Of a stretch of DNA of 64,000 nt, positions 11,331-23,306 are shown piece by piece (within the stretch, counting starts at the first letter, position 1; every line of letters begins with the position of its first letter). The stretch is from Omphalotus guepiniiformis. Its lineage: Eukaryota > Basidiomycota > Agaricomycetes > Agaricales > Omphalotaceae. Below the pieces are notes generated by a model that worked only from the letters and a program-made list of their open reading frames with translations, had not been told where the DNA came from and searched no databases. The stretch covers positions 3,033,891-3,097,890 of the forward strand of contig JAQOOI010000022.1 of the NCBI GenBank assembly GCA_028554645.1, read 5' to 3'. Made by a program: the position numbers and the translations under genes.

Positions 11331-11834
11331 GGATTGCAGTTGTATTTGATATCGCATAAATGGGGAAAGGTGGTCCGCTCTCGGTTGCATTTTATCTTTT
11401 ATCTGTTGTATCATTATGTAAGCCAAGCCATGCTGGCAATTTGCGATGGGGTTCGGGTTCAATCACTGATCAGGCTTTAATTGAGCTTCTGGACTTCCGA
11501 GGCATGGCCCCTATCTCATCCATTTCTAGCCATGGCTCGCTTTTGAATAATAAAGTCCAAGTGAGCCTTTAAGCGAGTCAGTGTCAGTGTCAGTGTCAGT
11601 GTAAATAGAATTAAAAACACACACCAAATTATGTAGTGGGTGGCGGCGGGTGTGTGTCCGGTGGGGGGTGCTTCTCACGCACCATCATTTGTGTAACATG
11701 CAACCACGCCTGTTTTTTGCAGGCGAATTTATCTCACCATTCTCAGTAATAACTCTCCATTTCCATCCCCATGGTGTCTTTGCTCTAAGCATTCGTGACC
11801 AGGACAGTAGAACTGCCAGATTTCACGAGAAACA
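11331..11834. other. intergenic with a hexanucleotide repeat
   Basis: Contains the 3' end of MFAP1 and the promoter of the flavoprotein gene, including the short tandem repeat listed separately. No coding region is supported. Confidence 0.45.
11577..11602. repeat. (GTGTCA)n microsatellite, about 4 units
   Basis: A perfect hexanucleotide repeat: the unit GTGTCA recurs about four times, ending in GTGTAAATAG. It lies between genes and has no evident function. Confidence 0.85.
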
Positions 11835-13641
11835 ATGCCTCGAACGGTTAGAATTGCGATTATTGGGAGTGGTTTAGCTGGCTTGACCGCTGCTTACTTG
11901 CTTTCTGGCCCTGCTGCTGAAGGAGACGTGGTGTTTGAAGTACACATCTTTGAGAAGGTGAGAGCAGCTCACTGGACTTGCGTGCATGTTACTGAAGTTA
12001 ACTCCGGTAGAGTTCTGTTTTGGGTATGGACTCATCGTCTATATCTCTTCCCAACCCGGGAAAAGAGCACGACTGGAGGGTGGATGTACCAATGCGATCG
12101 TTTCAAGGAGGTCTGAATTGCTAATATCCTCGAAAATTCACTTCGTCCTTACTGGTTTCACATTTCATAGGATATTATACCCAGCTAATTTCCCTGTATA
12201 AACATCTGGGAATCTCCTTTCGGAAGACAGATTTCACCTACTCCTTCTCATTCCTCACCCCGGCTTCTGAAAGGGAAAGTAGGAAGATCTGTGCCAGCAT
12301 GATTTACAATGGTGCTTCTGGCACTGCTGGAGTGAGTATGCCTTCCAAGATGCAGGAGGCGTATCTACGAAAGGGAAGTTGTGGATTTGCGATTCGTGCA
12401 GCCGCCCGAGCCCGGTCGTATGGGTTGTTCTTGCTCTTTGCTGTGCAAATTTTACTGCTGTATATCAGAATACTGCTACTATCGATACCGATTCTGCGGC
12501 CTTCGCGAGTCGAGAAAATGACTTTCCGCACTTGGGCTGAACGGACTATTCCTAGGGGTTTCATTGCACGCTGGACTATGTTTGATTTCGCATGGGTTGA
12601 GTTCACGAGACACGTCTTGATACCATTATTTTCTGCCGTTTGCACCGCACCCGAGGAAGTCATACAAGATCACCCTGTAGAAGAATTTTTAGGTACGGCA
12701 GTCCATTTGCTTGTATGTGGAAAGACGCTTCATTACGAGAATTTTTAGATTACATATGGTTAACGCTGGGATACCACCATTACGTTGCTTTAAATGGAGT
12801 ACGCGATGTCGTGTCAAAGCTAACCTCTTCCGTTCGGCACATCCATCTGTCCTCACCAATATCTAGAATTCAAATCGATCCTGATGATCCCGCTCTTGCG
12901 TCGGTGCATTGTACACTTGCGCATGGGGTACAAGTCCATTCGGGTTTTCATCACATCATTTTCGCAACCCAGGCCAACAGCGCGATACCTCTTCTCGAGT
13001 CGCTCGCATCGTCTCTACCCGCACAAAAGACACGACGGAGAGCTATTGAAGAGCAAATCGATTGCTTACGACAGTTCACCTATTGTCGTACAACAGTGGT
13101 CAATCATACCGATCCATCGTTATTGCCAGACAATGTCAGTGACAGGCGAGATTTAAATCTCATTTCTGTTGATATGAGAGGATCTCTTCCTCTTTATGCG
13201 GACGATGACAAGACGCTTGCCTTACCGCCGACCTACACCATGGCTACCCATGTTATACCTAGACCTCGAGGCTTCCCCACACATCTTCCCTCTATCTTTC
13301 AGACGACGAATCCCATTGTGGAGCCGAGGGAAAGTCGAATTCTAAGCGTTGCAAAGTTGGAGAGGGCTGTCTTAACCGTACCAGCAAAGCAAGCTCTGAA
13401 AGGACTGAGTGTTGAATATGGAAGAAAATGGTGGCAAGCTGCAGGACAGGGGAAGAGCAAGCTCGGTCGACTTCAGGGTGCAGGACGCTTGCAAAGTTCG
13501 CAAACTTTTGGTATTTGGATCACTGGGTCGTTTGCGTATTCTGGAATTCCTTTATTAGAAGGGTGTGTTGTTAGTGCAAGGAATGTTGTTGAGCAGGGTA
13601 TTTGGAACAGTGAAGGTTGTCGGGGACGAGTACCGTGGTGA
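11835..13641 (+). CDS. FAD-dependent amine-oxidase-like oxidoreductase with membrane segment
   Basis: A flavoprotein of the NAD(P)/FAD-binding amine oxidase superfamily (similar to the predicted dehydrogenases of COG2907). The first exon has a Rossmann dinucleotide motif, IAIIGSGLAGLTAAYLL. The next gives LGMDSSSISLP and VDVPMRSFQGGYY, typical of this subfamily. A hydrophobic stretch (LFLLFAVQILLLYIRILLLS) suggests membrane association. The C-terminal exon gives WQAAGQGKSKLGRLQGAGR and GSFAYSGIPLLEGCVVSARN, the second FAD-contact motif. Three GT-AG introns can be placed. The last (12693-12748) carries an 11-nt direct repeat over both junctions. The substrate is unknown. The gene converges with PARP, leaving 109 bp between stop codons. 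Confidence 0.82.
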
Positions 13642-13750
13642 CCATACTCATGTCTGTTGTTCAAATTTATAATCATCTTAACACAAGACACTTCGTCTCT
13701 ATCATCGCAGAGAGAAACAACAAATGATTATTACATTGTGTAAAATCTAT

Positions 13751-16679
13751 CTACATTTTGACCATCAACAGATACTTCACGCGAATCTGATTGGTGTTGT
13801 AAACGATGTACTAAAACGATGTCAAGATATGGTATCAGGTAAAAACATGCAACGCACCTCGTTGTATTGCAGGTAGCCATTGGTAGGCACATCTTCACCT
13901 CCACCATCGGGCATTGAGCAGCCATTGAGTTCATCGTTCCCGAGGGCTTCGCCTGCGTCTTTCCATTTCAATGGTTGAGTTCTACCAATACCTTTTGTGG
14001 CTCTATCAAAGGCGGTCAGCATCAAGTGAATCGAGGGCGTAATTGTGCGAACCTGCTCCCGCTCTTCTTGCAACCTACGTCGGCATTGTATTGCTATGAA
14101 CATTTACTTTCATGAGACATTTGCATATGACACTATCTGCTATCGACTCACGGCATCGTCAAGTTCATAGAATGGCTTTACAGCGACATCACAGAGTAGG
14201 AGGACACCGACGCCGCCGCTCATGCTACGAATCCGAGATTAGTGCAAGCAGAAAAGTCCATTAGTGGAAACGTACCCAGGATAGCAATACCCGGCGGACT
14301 GTTGTGAGATTGTTAGATATATGAAAAGACAGTTGATAGTTTTCTTGGACTTACTTTGGACATCATCTGCATTCACTAGTTAGTATCATATCAAACAACG
14401 GAAAGGAGAACTCACATCAGCAAAGTAGACACCCTTTCCAAACATGTATCCATTGACAGGCGCTGTTGTGGTGGCACAGTCAGATGCAGAAGAGGAGTAT
14501 ATATACGAATGTACCTTCAGGGGGAGCAATGCGAAGACCTTGCTTGAGGATCCCAGCAAAGTTGGTACTCCTAGAACCATGCCACAAGAGCATACGTTCA
14601 CCGTCAGGAAGAGAGTCGTAACCTGCGTTGTTCCACGCCTCGGTCTCGGAGCCCCTGAAGTAATCCATTGAATCAGATAGACAGTTTAGAACGATATATG
14701 TACCTCTCAACGCGGTATATATTCTGAATCTTCACACTCAAATGACCGTGTGTCTTGCCATGAGTATCTTTGGCGTATTTTTCGAGAACCTTGAACTCTT
14801 GAGTGTCGTGACGGATGGGCTCCATCTTGGACAGGGCAAGGGAATTGAACTGTGCATCGACCGGGTTCACAGGATTACCTTCCTTATCGGTGACTGTGCT
14901 AGCTTGAATGAGTTCCGTGGCAATTTCCATGTCACAATTAAGTTGGTAACTGGAAGAAGAGAGTTGACGAGTGCTACCATGTCACCCAAAGCATCGACAA
15001 GTTCCAATTCCTATAAAACTAACATGAGCGTAGAACGAGAAATGAAGTTGGGCAACGGACCTTCTTCAATTTGACTACGTTGTCAATAGCTTGGAACCTT
15101 GACCTTCCAAAGTCGTGGGGAATGATCCTACGCACTACTTAGATTGCTGTCTCAAGATATATGGAGACACATACGAGTAATATCGATTTGTAAGTTCTTC
15201 GCAGCCTGCTTGTTGACTGCCCCATCTTTTAGCTTCGTCGCTGTTGGGGTTTTCGATAACTTCCGAAAGGGCCTATGGGGATATTAAGAAGGTGCAGATA
15301 GGCAGAAACGCAATGTATTCCTTGCCTTTAAAGCTTCGAAGCCTTTCAGAATTGTAGCCTTGGAGAGTTTACCTAGACTAACGTTGAGATGGTGTAGGTC
15401 ACAGTTTCAATAAGGCATACCGAGTGGTAGCTTGTTCGCGTCATAGTTCATGGAAGACAACGTAGCATCAATGATACTAGATTCTCGTTAGCGAGGGCAC
15501 TAAGTCAACAAATCGAGGCTTTACCTGGTATTGAAGACGAGGCGGCAAAATTCCTTGCGTAGGGCAACCGCATGAACATAGTGTGCATTTGGATCTTGTA
15601 ACGACGTACCTGAATTTCAGGGGCGAGAGTTGATTCAGGAATAGGTTTATCTTCAGCAGGGCTTTTCTTCTTCTTGCCACTTCCTCCCTCCTCCTTGTCG
15701 CTTTCTTCATCATACGAGCGCTCTTAATCGCGTTCTAGTCAAGGTAATGTCGGCGTTTGTAAAATGAAAGCATACCTAGGAAGAAGTATTTGCCTCGAAG
15801 AGAGTTAGTAAATGCCGTTCTCCTCGAAAGATAATGTACCTTTCTTGGGTTCCATGCCGATCCTGTCCTCCCATTGCACGCCAGCTTTTGCTTTGAATTG
15901 CTTTTTGAACTCTCCAACAGCAATTGCAGGTGCCCATGGACCCTAAATCAACAGTCAAAGTGAATTGATGTCAACCTTCAGTGCGTGATCCTACCTTGAT
16001 CTGCGTCGCTCCTCTCTCGCCAACTCGACCCCAATGGGTGAAGAGCTGACAACTGTTAGGGTCACTGATGGGGTGTAATAGCTGCAACACGTAGTATCTA
16101 TGGCGAGCACGTTACAATATTGCCTTGGACTCTGTAAGAGATACGTACTTGTTCTTGTTATCCTTGATGTCGGTCTGGTTGAGCATGGCATCCCAGACAC
16201 ATTCGTCATTGGCATAAACCTGATGCGTAGCTGAATTCGCGTCAAAAATTGTATTCAACTTTAGAGGTTTAATTTTACACACAGGTTTTCCCAGCCTCGG
16301 GATCTACGGGTGCAGCGCCACGTTTCAAGACCTACGAGTTAAATGATCGCATACGACATGTGTCTGAATAAAGAATTGAACATACCTGAACCATTTTAGC
16401 TGGTTTGGCGGGCTTTTCTTCATCTTCTTCTTCAATAGCAGGTACTTTCTTTGACTTTTTGCTGGCAGGTTTTTTTGAAGTGGACGCATCAGCCTCGTCG
16501 TCAGACTCGGCGCGAGCACGTTTCCCTTTCGACTTTGGTTTCGCGGGGGCTTTAGCAGGTGCTGCTGCAGGTGGAGGTTGAGAAGCAGCAGCATTAGCAG
16601 CAGCAGCCTTTGTACGAGCACTTGAACGCGTAGGAGCAGTAGGAGCAGCGCCGTCGACAGTTTTCTTGCGGGGAGGCAT
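13751..16679 (-). CDS. poly(ADP-ribose) polymerase, PARP2/3-like architecture
   Basis: Transfers ADP-ribose from NAD+ to proteins, usually in response to DNA breaks in the nucleus. The start [10 protein letters not shown] opens a Lys/Ala/Pro-rich, probably DNA-binding tail in place of zinc fingers. A WGR domain follows ([18 protein letters not shown]), then the helical regulatory domain and the ART catalytic domain. The catalytic His lies in [15 protein letters not shown], the Tyr in [10 protein letters not shown], and the Glu in YLQYNEYIVYN, so the H-Y-E triad is intact. The protein ends [11 protein letters not shown]. About a dozen short introns were seen, including an 18-nt exon encoding KYFFL and one GC-AG intron (donor near 15326). 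An in-frame ATG three codons upstream (16688) is possible. No BRCT or zinc-finger region was found, so PARP2/3-like rather than PARP1-like. Confidence 0.9.
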
Positions 16680-17214
16680 GGTGAGCAATTGTGAGAAACA
16701 GGGGCGAAGCGCGTCTATTTATCAACCGTGTTATTAGATTACCTAATTTGGAAGTGGCGGGATCCCGAACCGACGTTGACTCATTTAGACAGGCGGCCCG
16801 CCTCAGAACGTCGGGACCGCTCTGAATGGATTTCTTGTTTGACTCAGATACTTTCTATCCAATTGTAGTAATTCTAGCTGTCTGCATCGAGGCGGCCACG
16901 AAGCTTCTTTCTATCGATAACATGCATACGATGGTCGCGACATTTAACCCCTTAAAGCACAACTGTACGGGTCGGTTTGCAACGTGGCAAAGTCACGTGA
17001 TACGAACAAAGAGGATTGATTGTGTAAGCGGCACAAATTGTGATTATATCGAGGGACAGTCAACACGAGGCAGTCACGATGTGACTTTGTGAAGGGTGTT
17101 CCCCTGCACATCTTTCAATGTACCGTATGTTCCGTATGTTCTCTCTTTCCTATAAGAATCCAATGGCCCGCCTTCTCTCTATATCCTTTATTCGTTCCCT
17201 TTCGATTAAACTCG
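16680..17214. promoter_or_regulatory. divergent promoter PARP / HMG-box gene with AP-1-type and E-box motifs
   Basis: This 535 bp region separates two divergent genes. It contains two TGACTCA heptamers (16787-16793 and 16840-16846), the binding site of AP-1/Gcn4-type bZIP factors, and one CACGTG E-box (16994-16999). A CT-rich leader precedes the HMG gene. In-frame ATGs at 17118, 17127, 17136 and 17163 could be alternative starts of the HMG protein, so the right border is uncertain. Confidence 0.5.
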
Positions 17215-18631
17215 ATGTCTTCTACTCTGGTCTGTTTCCCTTTACTTCCTTATATTTCTCAGATCTAACTTCTTTCTCGACTTGTAGTGGTCTTTTACGT
17301 TCCTCAGAACGGTAGCGCGCAGCAGGTCGACTTCACTGCGATCCCTGGACATCATGCTCTTGATGCAGACGCGTCTTCTACGTTGTCTATGCAGATGGGC
17401 TCTTTATCGCCTGTCTTCTCCCAGTCCCTCGAGTACGTTCCAGAATGCAACCAGTCTAAGACTCCGACTGCCTCTAGGTCATCTCCTCGTGCTCTAGCGC
17501 CGAGAAAGGGCTCTCCAAGACGGGAGATGCATATCCCTCGTCCCCGTAATCCATTCATGATCTATCGCTCGGAGGTCTACGCTCAGGCGAAGATCACTAG
17601 TGGTGTCGAACGCGACCATCGTCACATAAGTCGTATCATCGGTCATCTCTGGAACAAGCTCTCCGAGGCTGAGAAGGCCCCTTGGCGCCTCAAAGCCGAG
17701 CAAGAAAAGATTGAGCATCAGCGAAAGTATCCTGGCTATCGTTTCGCTCCTGGTTCTCGAGCCATGAAACCAGTGAAGAGGAATGTCAAGAGGAACGGAA
17801 GTATCGATTTGGCCAGATGCAAGAAGGTCGCTGACCTGCTTATGGCCGGAAAGCAAGGGGATGAGTTGGAGTCCGCTGTTCAAGTGATAGATGCCAAAGC
17901 TGTTCAGGCTACTCCGAACGAGCACAACGCCAACTCTTCTTCCTCGGCTTCGATCTCTAGCTCTTCTGCGCGTATTCGCGGACGTACTCCCCAAAGTGAT
18001 GAGTCTGAAGAGGCCGTCGTACCTTTGTTCCGAAGCCCTCTTCTTCCACCTAGGCCCCCTCCGGAAACGGTGGATGCTGGTTGCCCACAGTTCCAGGTAA
18101 GCGACCTATCCGAACATTGCTCCATACAGAGTATTGACAGTGTTCTAGCTCCCGCCTCCAATTATGGATTCCCTCCAACCCGACACATCTTCTGCCCTTG
18201 GAAATCCCTCCCCTCCGTTTACTTTTGCCACGCCATCCCAGATGGGTCCGATGCAGCCTCCCGTGTCATACCAAGGACAAAACTTCGTCTACGACAATAT
18301 CTTGACCCAAGGCCATCCATCATTTCTTCCACGCTCAGATGCAATCGCTCCGGAGGTTCCTTTCCTAGCACCTGATTATCAGATGCTTCTTCAGCTGCAG
18401 GCGATGGGTACGGAATATCAAGCTTTCGAGTTTCCGTATCCTCAGGCTCAGGGAGTCACTGGTGGTACTGTGGTATTCAACAGTAGCGCAGGCTTCTACC
18501 ACTCGTTATCGTCGGAGATTCCAACTGCTTTCACTAATCCATTTGACCCGGGCTTCTCTTTCCTGCATCCCGAGTTTAGGGGACCTGTTGCCCCTCTTGC
18601 ATGGGATTCCACTACAGATTTTAGCCTCTGA
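17215..18631 (+). CDS. HMG-box (MATA-HMG type) transcription factor
   Basis: A sequence-specific DNA-binding protein with one HMG box: IPRPRNPFMIYRSEVYAQ, then HRHISRIIGHLWNKLSEAEK and WRLKAEQEKIEHQRKYPGYR. This pattern is that of the MATA-HMG/SOX-like group used by fungal mating and developmental regulators. Downstream are Ser-rich and Pro-rich regions, then an exon starting LPPPIMDSL after a GT-AG intron near 18096-18150. The C-terminus is aromatic/Gln-rich and may activate transcription. The start is not settled. ATG 17215 with an intron from 17234 gives MSSTLVL before VFYVPQNGS, whereas ATGs at 17118-17163 fit a GT donor at 17230. The box alone does not show a mating-type role. Confidence 0.8.
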
Positions 18632-19111
18632 CGGGGGGTCGGTCACTCGTAGTCTCCCAAAATTCTGGCATATTATGGACTTCTCCACTTCGCATTCAAA
18701 AGACTCTTCACTTTTGTTCCATTTTCCTAAATACAGCTGACTATTCTTACTATTGTCTCCAGTCTGCTGTTTTTGTAAATCTTATACTTATTCCTCATTT
18801 TATGCATACGGATTCTTCCAGTTGTAGCTTTATCCTTCACCAAATGCGCTTCTAGATTGTATTAGTATTCTTTGATTCTTTGTGTGTATGTTCACACTAC
18901 GTCTTCATTACTGTACTGAGGACACCTTTCAATACAAAGTTTGTAATACCATTCTTCAATTTGAAACGAGCGCGTCTCTGTTACTTGAATATCAGTTTCA
19001 TTTACCAATATACCAGGCTTGGACAAAGGCTAAAGCTGAATTGCGGGGCAGAATGCCGGGCCGAGAGACCGACAGTATGCCACTCAAACGCGTTTCTTGT
19101 TCAAAACCTCC
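18632..19111. other. intergenic
   Basis: T-rich 3' flank of the HMG gene followed by the promoter of MAD1. Overlapping frames of about 110 codons in 18880-19233 have no recognisable domain and run into the MAD1 start. Confidence 0.45.
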
Positions 19112-22054
19112 ATGTCCAATTCAAGTTCGAGGCCTGCGACAAGAAGCACCTCAGGAACTCTTCCGTCAAGCTCTCGAAATGTACGCGCTACTACCTCGTC
19201 AGCCAGCACAAGCCGCATAGGGACCAGCAGTAGCAGTGGTGGCTTGAAGCGCGATCGCGACACGTTTTCTGCAGAGCTCGAGCGAGGTGGGTTGATGATT
19301 CTTCTGTCTGGCATCGTATTGAACGGTTTATTCAGATACCAATCTTCCAACAAAGCGCCATCTTCGTACGAATTTGAACAATACTTTGACTGCGGCTTCA
19401 TTAGAGAGGCAGCTTGCCACTTTACAGACTACTCGCGTCTCGTTGGAAACAAAACTACGCGAAAAGGAGTCTCAAATTGGATTGTTGGAACAGGATAGGC
19501 GGTGGTTTGCCGAAAGAGAAAAGGTGGAACGAGAGGAGCGAGAAAAGACTGTAGCTGAAAGTAGTGAAAGAGAGGTACGAGACTAAGCTAGGTTTCAGAT
19601 GTGTTCTAACTAGAGGTTGTGTAGACGAACCTGCACAATGAGCTGTCTGCGCTCAAAGCGGCTTATTCGGCTCTGCAAGGCGCACATATCGATCTGCAGG
19701 AGGCACACTCTGCTCTCCAGCATACTTCGACACATCAAATTGAGGTGTTAAAGTCGCAGCTCAATGCCTTGGAGAAGCAGAATGCCTACTTGGAGGGACA
19801 GGTTGAGGAAGAGCGAACTCGAGCAGATAGGGCTTCCGTTGCAGATCTGCCCGGCGGTATCCCGACCTCCTCCTCGTTAACGTCTTTAGGCTCGGAAAGC
19901 GATGCGGACCATCGTCTTCTTACATCCGAGCTACATCGTCAGGCAGACTATCTTCGCGAGCTTGAATCCAAAAATACGCGCTTGCAAGCGGATTTAATTG
20001 TCATGCGGGAACAAAATTCAGTGTTGAGCGAGAGGAACGCGGAGGTCGAGGTTGTGAGGGAGGAGAAACGTGGGCTGGAGAAGAAGTTGAAGGTAAAGGA
20101 AGCGTTGGTAGAGAAGTTGATTAGGGAAGGCGAAAAGATAAAGTAAGTTTGGGATTCCTCTTGCGCAATCAGTCTCATGTATGAGAGGCAGGTCGGAGCA
20201 ACAAGAACTGCTGCAACACCATGCTTCACCCCTTCGCCGATCTGTTTCTCGGATGAGTCTTGGTTCGGGATCAGGTGCTTTATTCACTCCGAGGAAGAAA
20301 CCTGGAGCTTCCGGTGTCTTGAATGGTCATCAAACGCCTGATACACAATCTCATCTTCCTCTCAACCCATCAACGCTCTCCACTCACCTCGGGCTCGATG
20401 ATGAATCTGGTTCCAATATGGAAGAGGACGACGAGTTGATGTCTGTCGATGAGCTCCCGACGATAGCCACGACTTCTGAACTCAATAGTCTTCGCTTGAA
20501 ACATGCTACCTTACTCGAATCACACGGACAGGTCGCGGCTGACCTGGCAGAGATGACGGCACGCTGCAGCGCACTGCAACAGGAGCTCAAGGAGCTTAAG
20601 GAAGACGAAGACGAGAAGCTGGGAGAGGCTGGCAAGAGGAAAGCAGAAAGGGATGCTGAGGTGAGCAAACTTGTATCCCATGTGATACAGGAACGAGCAG
20701 AAATGTGTCTTTTTCACAGATTACGGACCTCCATATTCGAGTGCGCGTAAAAGATCAAGAGCTCGAGGCTGCACAAAGAGAACTTAGTTTCTTAAGCCAA
20801 TTTGTTGTACGTGCCCTTGCTACATTAAGGAGATCATTATTTAACACGGTATACATTATAGGATAAATTATCATCAGACATATCTCCAACGTCTTCACAT
20901 CCAGCAGCAGACCCTGAACGTCTATCACAGCTTGAAATACTACTTGCTGAGGCAAAAAGGTCTAATCACGAGTTGCGACGGGAGGTCGACAGCTTGTTAG
21001 AAAGGCTCAAACGAGAACGTGTTTTAGCCGAGCAACGCACGCGGGAGGTTGAAGAGGTTAAGAAGGAGATGGACTTGAAAAGGAAGGAAAGCAAGAGAAA
21101 AGAAGCTCAGGATGCGGAGGCTACTCGTGCGCTTGAGACTAAGGTGGTCGAGCATGAGAAGAAGAAAAGAGAGGCAGTTGAGAACGGTAAGTATTTATTG
21201 ATTTTCGTATCAAAGGCGCCAGGTCTCACCAATGTATTCAGAGCTCCAGGAAGCTCAAACAACTATCGCAACTCATCTCACAACCATTGATAATCTTGAA
21301 CAGCAACTGTTTGATCTCGGTGGCGAGATTGCTGGTGGGCGACACGTTCCACCGGGTGTGCACATTTTGAGTATGAAGGAAAATCCGGTGCAGGAGTGGT
21401 TTGATCTACGGCAGGTTGTCTTTGACCGCTTGCGGGGCGAGAACGAGGCTTTGCTGAAGAGGTTGAGCGAGGTTGAAGCAAAGGTAGGAAATGTTCCAGA
21501 ATTGACTGCTAGCACCAGTTCTGCCAAGGAGCTAGTCCCGAGAGAGAGTTGGGAGCTTGTGGTGAAGGAGAAGGAAGAATCGGACGACATGGTCAAGCAG
21601 TACGAGAAGAGGCTGCTGAGGTTGAAGCAGGTAAGCGGTTTGCTCTCTGTTGACTTCTTTTTATTAACGCCAGCGTTGCAAGGTTTTCGCTGCGAAAACT
21701 ACTGAGTTTCGAGAAGCAATCGCAGTTATTCTTGGTGTGAAGTTAGCATTTTACCCTAATGGTCAAGTGCGAGTGACGTCTGTATTTGATCTTTCCGCAT
21801 CGTTCGTGTTTCAACCTGTGTCGAAGGTGTGTGTTCTTGGTTCCTTGAATGCGTGTATAACCAACCCTTCGGCTATCTAGACTTCCTCGAGTGAAGGCAT
21901 GAAAATGCAGTTGGTGGCGCAGGGAGAAGGCGGACCTCAAGATCTTCCTAACATGATGCAATATTGGATTAACACTGAGCAGTGTATACCTGGGTTCTTA
22001 GCAAGTGTTACGCTGGAGTGCTATGAAAACTCAAAGCGATCTATGGATACATGA
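19112..22054 (+). CDS. MAD1: spindle assembly checkpoint protein Mad1
   Basis: A coiled-coil protein that recruits Mad2 to unattached kinetochores and delays anaphase. After a Ser/Thr/Arg-rich N-terminus (MSNSSSRPATRSTSG), almost the whole length is predicted coiled coil, with long Glu/Lys/Leu heptads. One break near 20230-20460 holds Ser-rich and acidic sequence. The C-terminal region is diagnostic: HILSMKENPVQEWFDLRQ, then KRLLRLKQVFAAKTTEFREA containing the RLK motif that contacts Bub1, then a globular RWD-like end with FYPNGQVRVTSVF. About nine GT-AG introns join the exons in frame to the stop at 22052-22054. The start was chosen at 19112; upstream frames lose coding character. Confidence 0.9.
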
Positions 22055-22232
22055 TTGTAGACTTTTGCCGTGCCTTGTATTGTTGTACGAATAGTAATTC
22101 TTATACTGACTCGTCATTGCCATTCGAGGATGCTTTCCAATATGCCGGACACAGAGAATTTCAAAAGTTACCGCTATCAAAAATACTTGTCTACATTTTC
22201 CTTCTCTGCGGGAACTACCGAGATATCTCTGA

Positions 22233-23233
22233 ATGGTTCTACTCAACAGCATCGCGATTGAGCCAGCGTTGATCAACTCATCCTGCGCTTGGGCTTCAGA
22301 CTATGATCAGCTGAAGGAGTTGTACGTCTGCCCACATACAGGCGCGGTCACGACGCGCACAGCGACATTGACTGGGTATCAGGAAGATTCCAAATGCGGC
22401 GTAGGTATTTGTGAAACCTCGTTGGTTTTCTGTGCTAAAGCATGAAACAGGTTGCATTCGCTAAAACGTCGACAACAACGATTAATTCTTATGGGTATTC
22501 TCCACATCCTTTGGCATCGTATCTCGGATGGGTGAAGGATATACTAGCGAGGACACAATCGAAAAAACCGTTCATCATCAGCATCACCGCTTCTAAGCCG
22601 GAAGATTTACGGCTTATGGTCGAACAGATTCAAGAGTTGCGTGCTGGTGGACATGAGTCACTGATTGGGATCGAATTGAACACTTCGTGCCCGAACGTAC
22701 CAAATTCGCCGCCGTCAGGATATACGCCCAAGTCTCTAGTGCCATTGTTGGTAATACTTTCAGAAGCATACAACGGGGATCAAACGTTGACAATCGGGCT
22801 CAAGCTGCCTCCTTATACGTACCAAGGGCAGTTTGATGGATTGATTGAAGTATTGAAGGAGTTTAGCTATGAAACAGGGGGAGAGAAGAAGAACGCGTTC
22901 TCATTCTTGACGTGCACGAACACGCTCGGGAACTCCATTCTTTTCGAAGATGAGGTGGATAAAATCGTCGAAAAAGGGGAGTTTGCGGTGCCAACGGTGT
23001 TGGGTGGGATTGGAGGCGAAGCAATGCATGCTCTAGCGTTGGGAAATGTGTATACATTCTCTCGGTTGTTGAGCTCGACGGATGGACTGGAGAGAATAAA
23101 GATTATTGGAGTCGGAGGGGTGACTAGCGCAGCTGGGATGGACCGAATGCGCAAGGCAGGGGCAGCAGTCGTTGGCTGCGCAACGTTGTTGGGAAAGGAG
23201 GGTGTCAGTGCGTTTGCTAATCTGATAAGATAA
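22233..23233 (+). CDS. URA1: dihydroorotate dehydrogenase, class 1A (fumarate-type)
   Basis: An FMN enzyme that oxidises dihydroorotate to orotate in pyrimidine synthesis, or a close relative. The start MVLLNSIAIEPALINSSCAW matches the cytosolic class 1A family and has no mitochondrial presequence or membrane helix. One GT-AG intron lies at 22399-22451, joining SKCG to VAFAKT. Conserved parts include GAVTTRTATL (phosphate/FMN site), ELNTSCPNVPN with the class 1A catalytic cysteine, IGLKLPPYTY, LTCTNTLGNS, and the FMN-phosphate motifs VLGGIGGEA and IGVGGVTSAAG. About 316 residues, normal for the class. Whether it feeds pyrimidine synthesis or acts on another substrate cannot be settled from sequence. 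Confidence 0.88.
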
Positions 23234-23306
23234 GATAAGGCTGTGAACGTGACTCAATGTGACATTCATGCGTGATACCGTGACAGATTGCTTGTTGAGA
23301 GCGTCC

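Noticed and set aside
17118..18631. HMG-box gene as a mating-type locus
   Set aside because: Only the HMG box supports it. No pheromone, receptor or homeodomain genes are nearby, and MATA-HMG boxes occur in many non-mating regulators.
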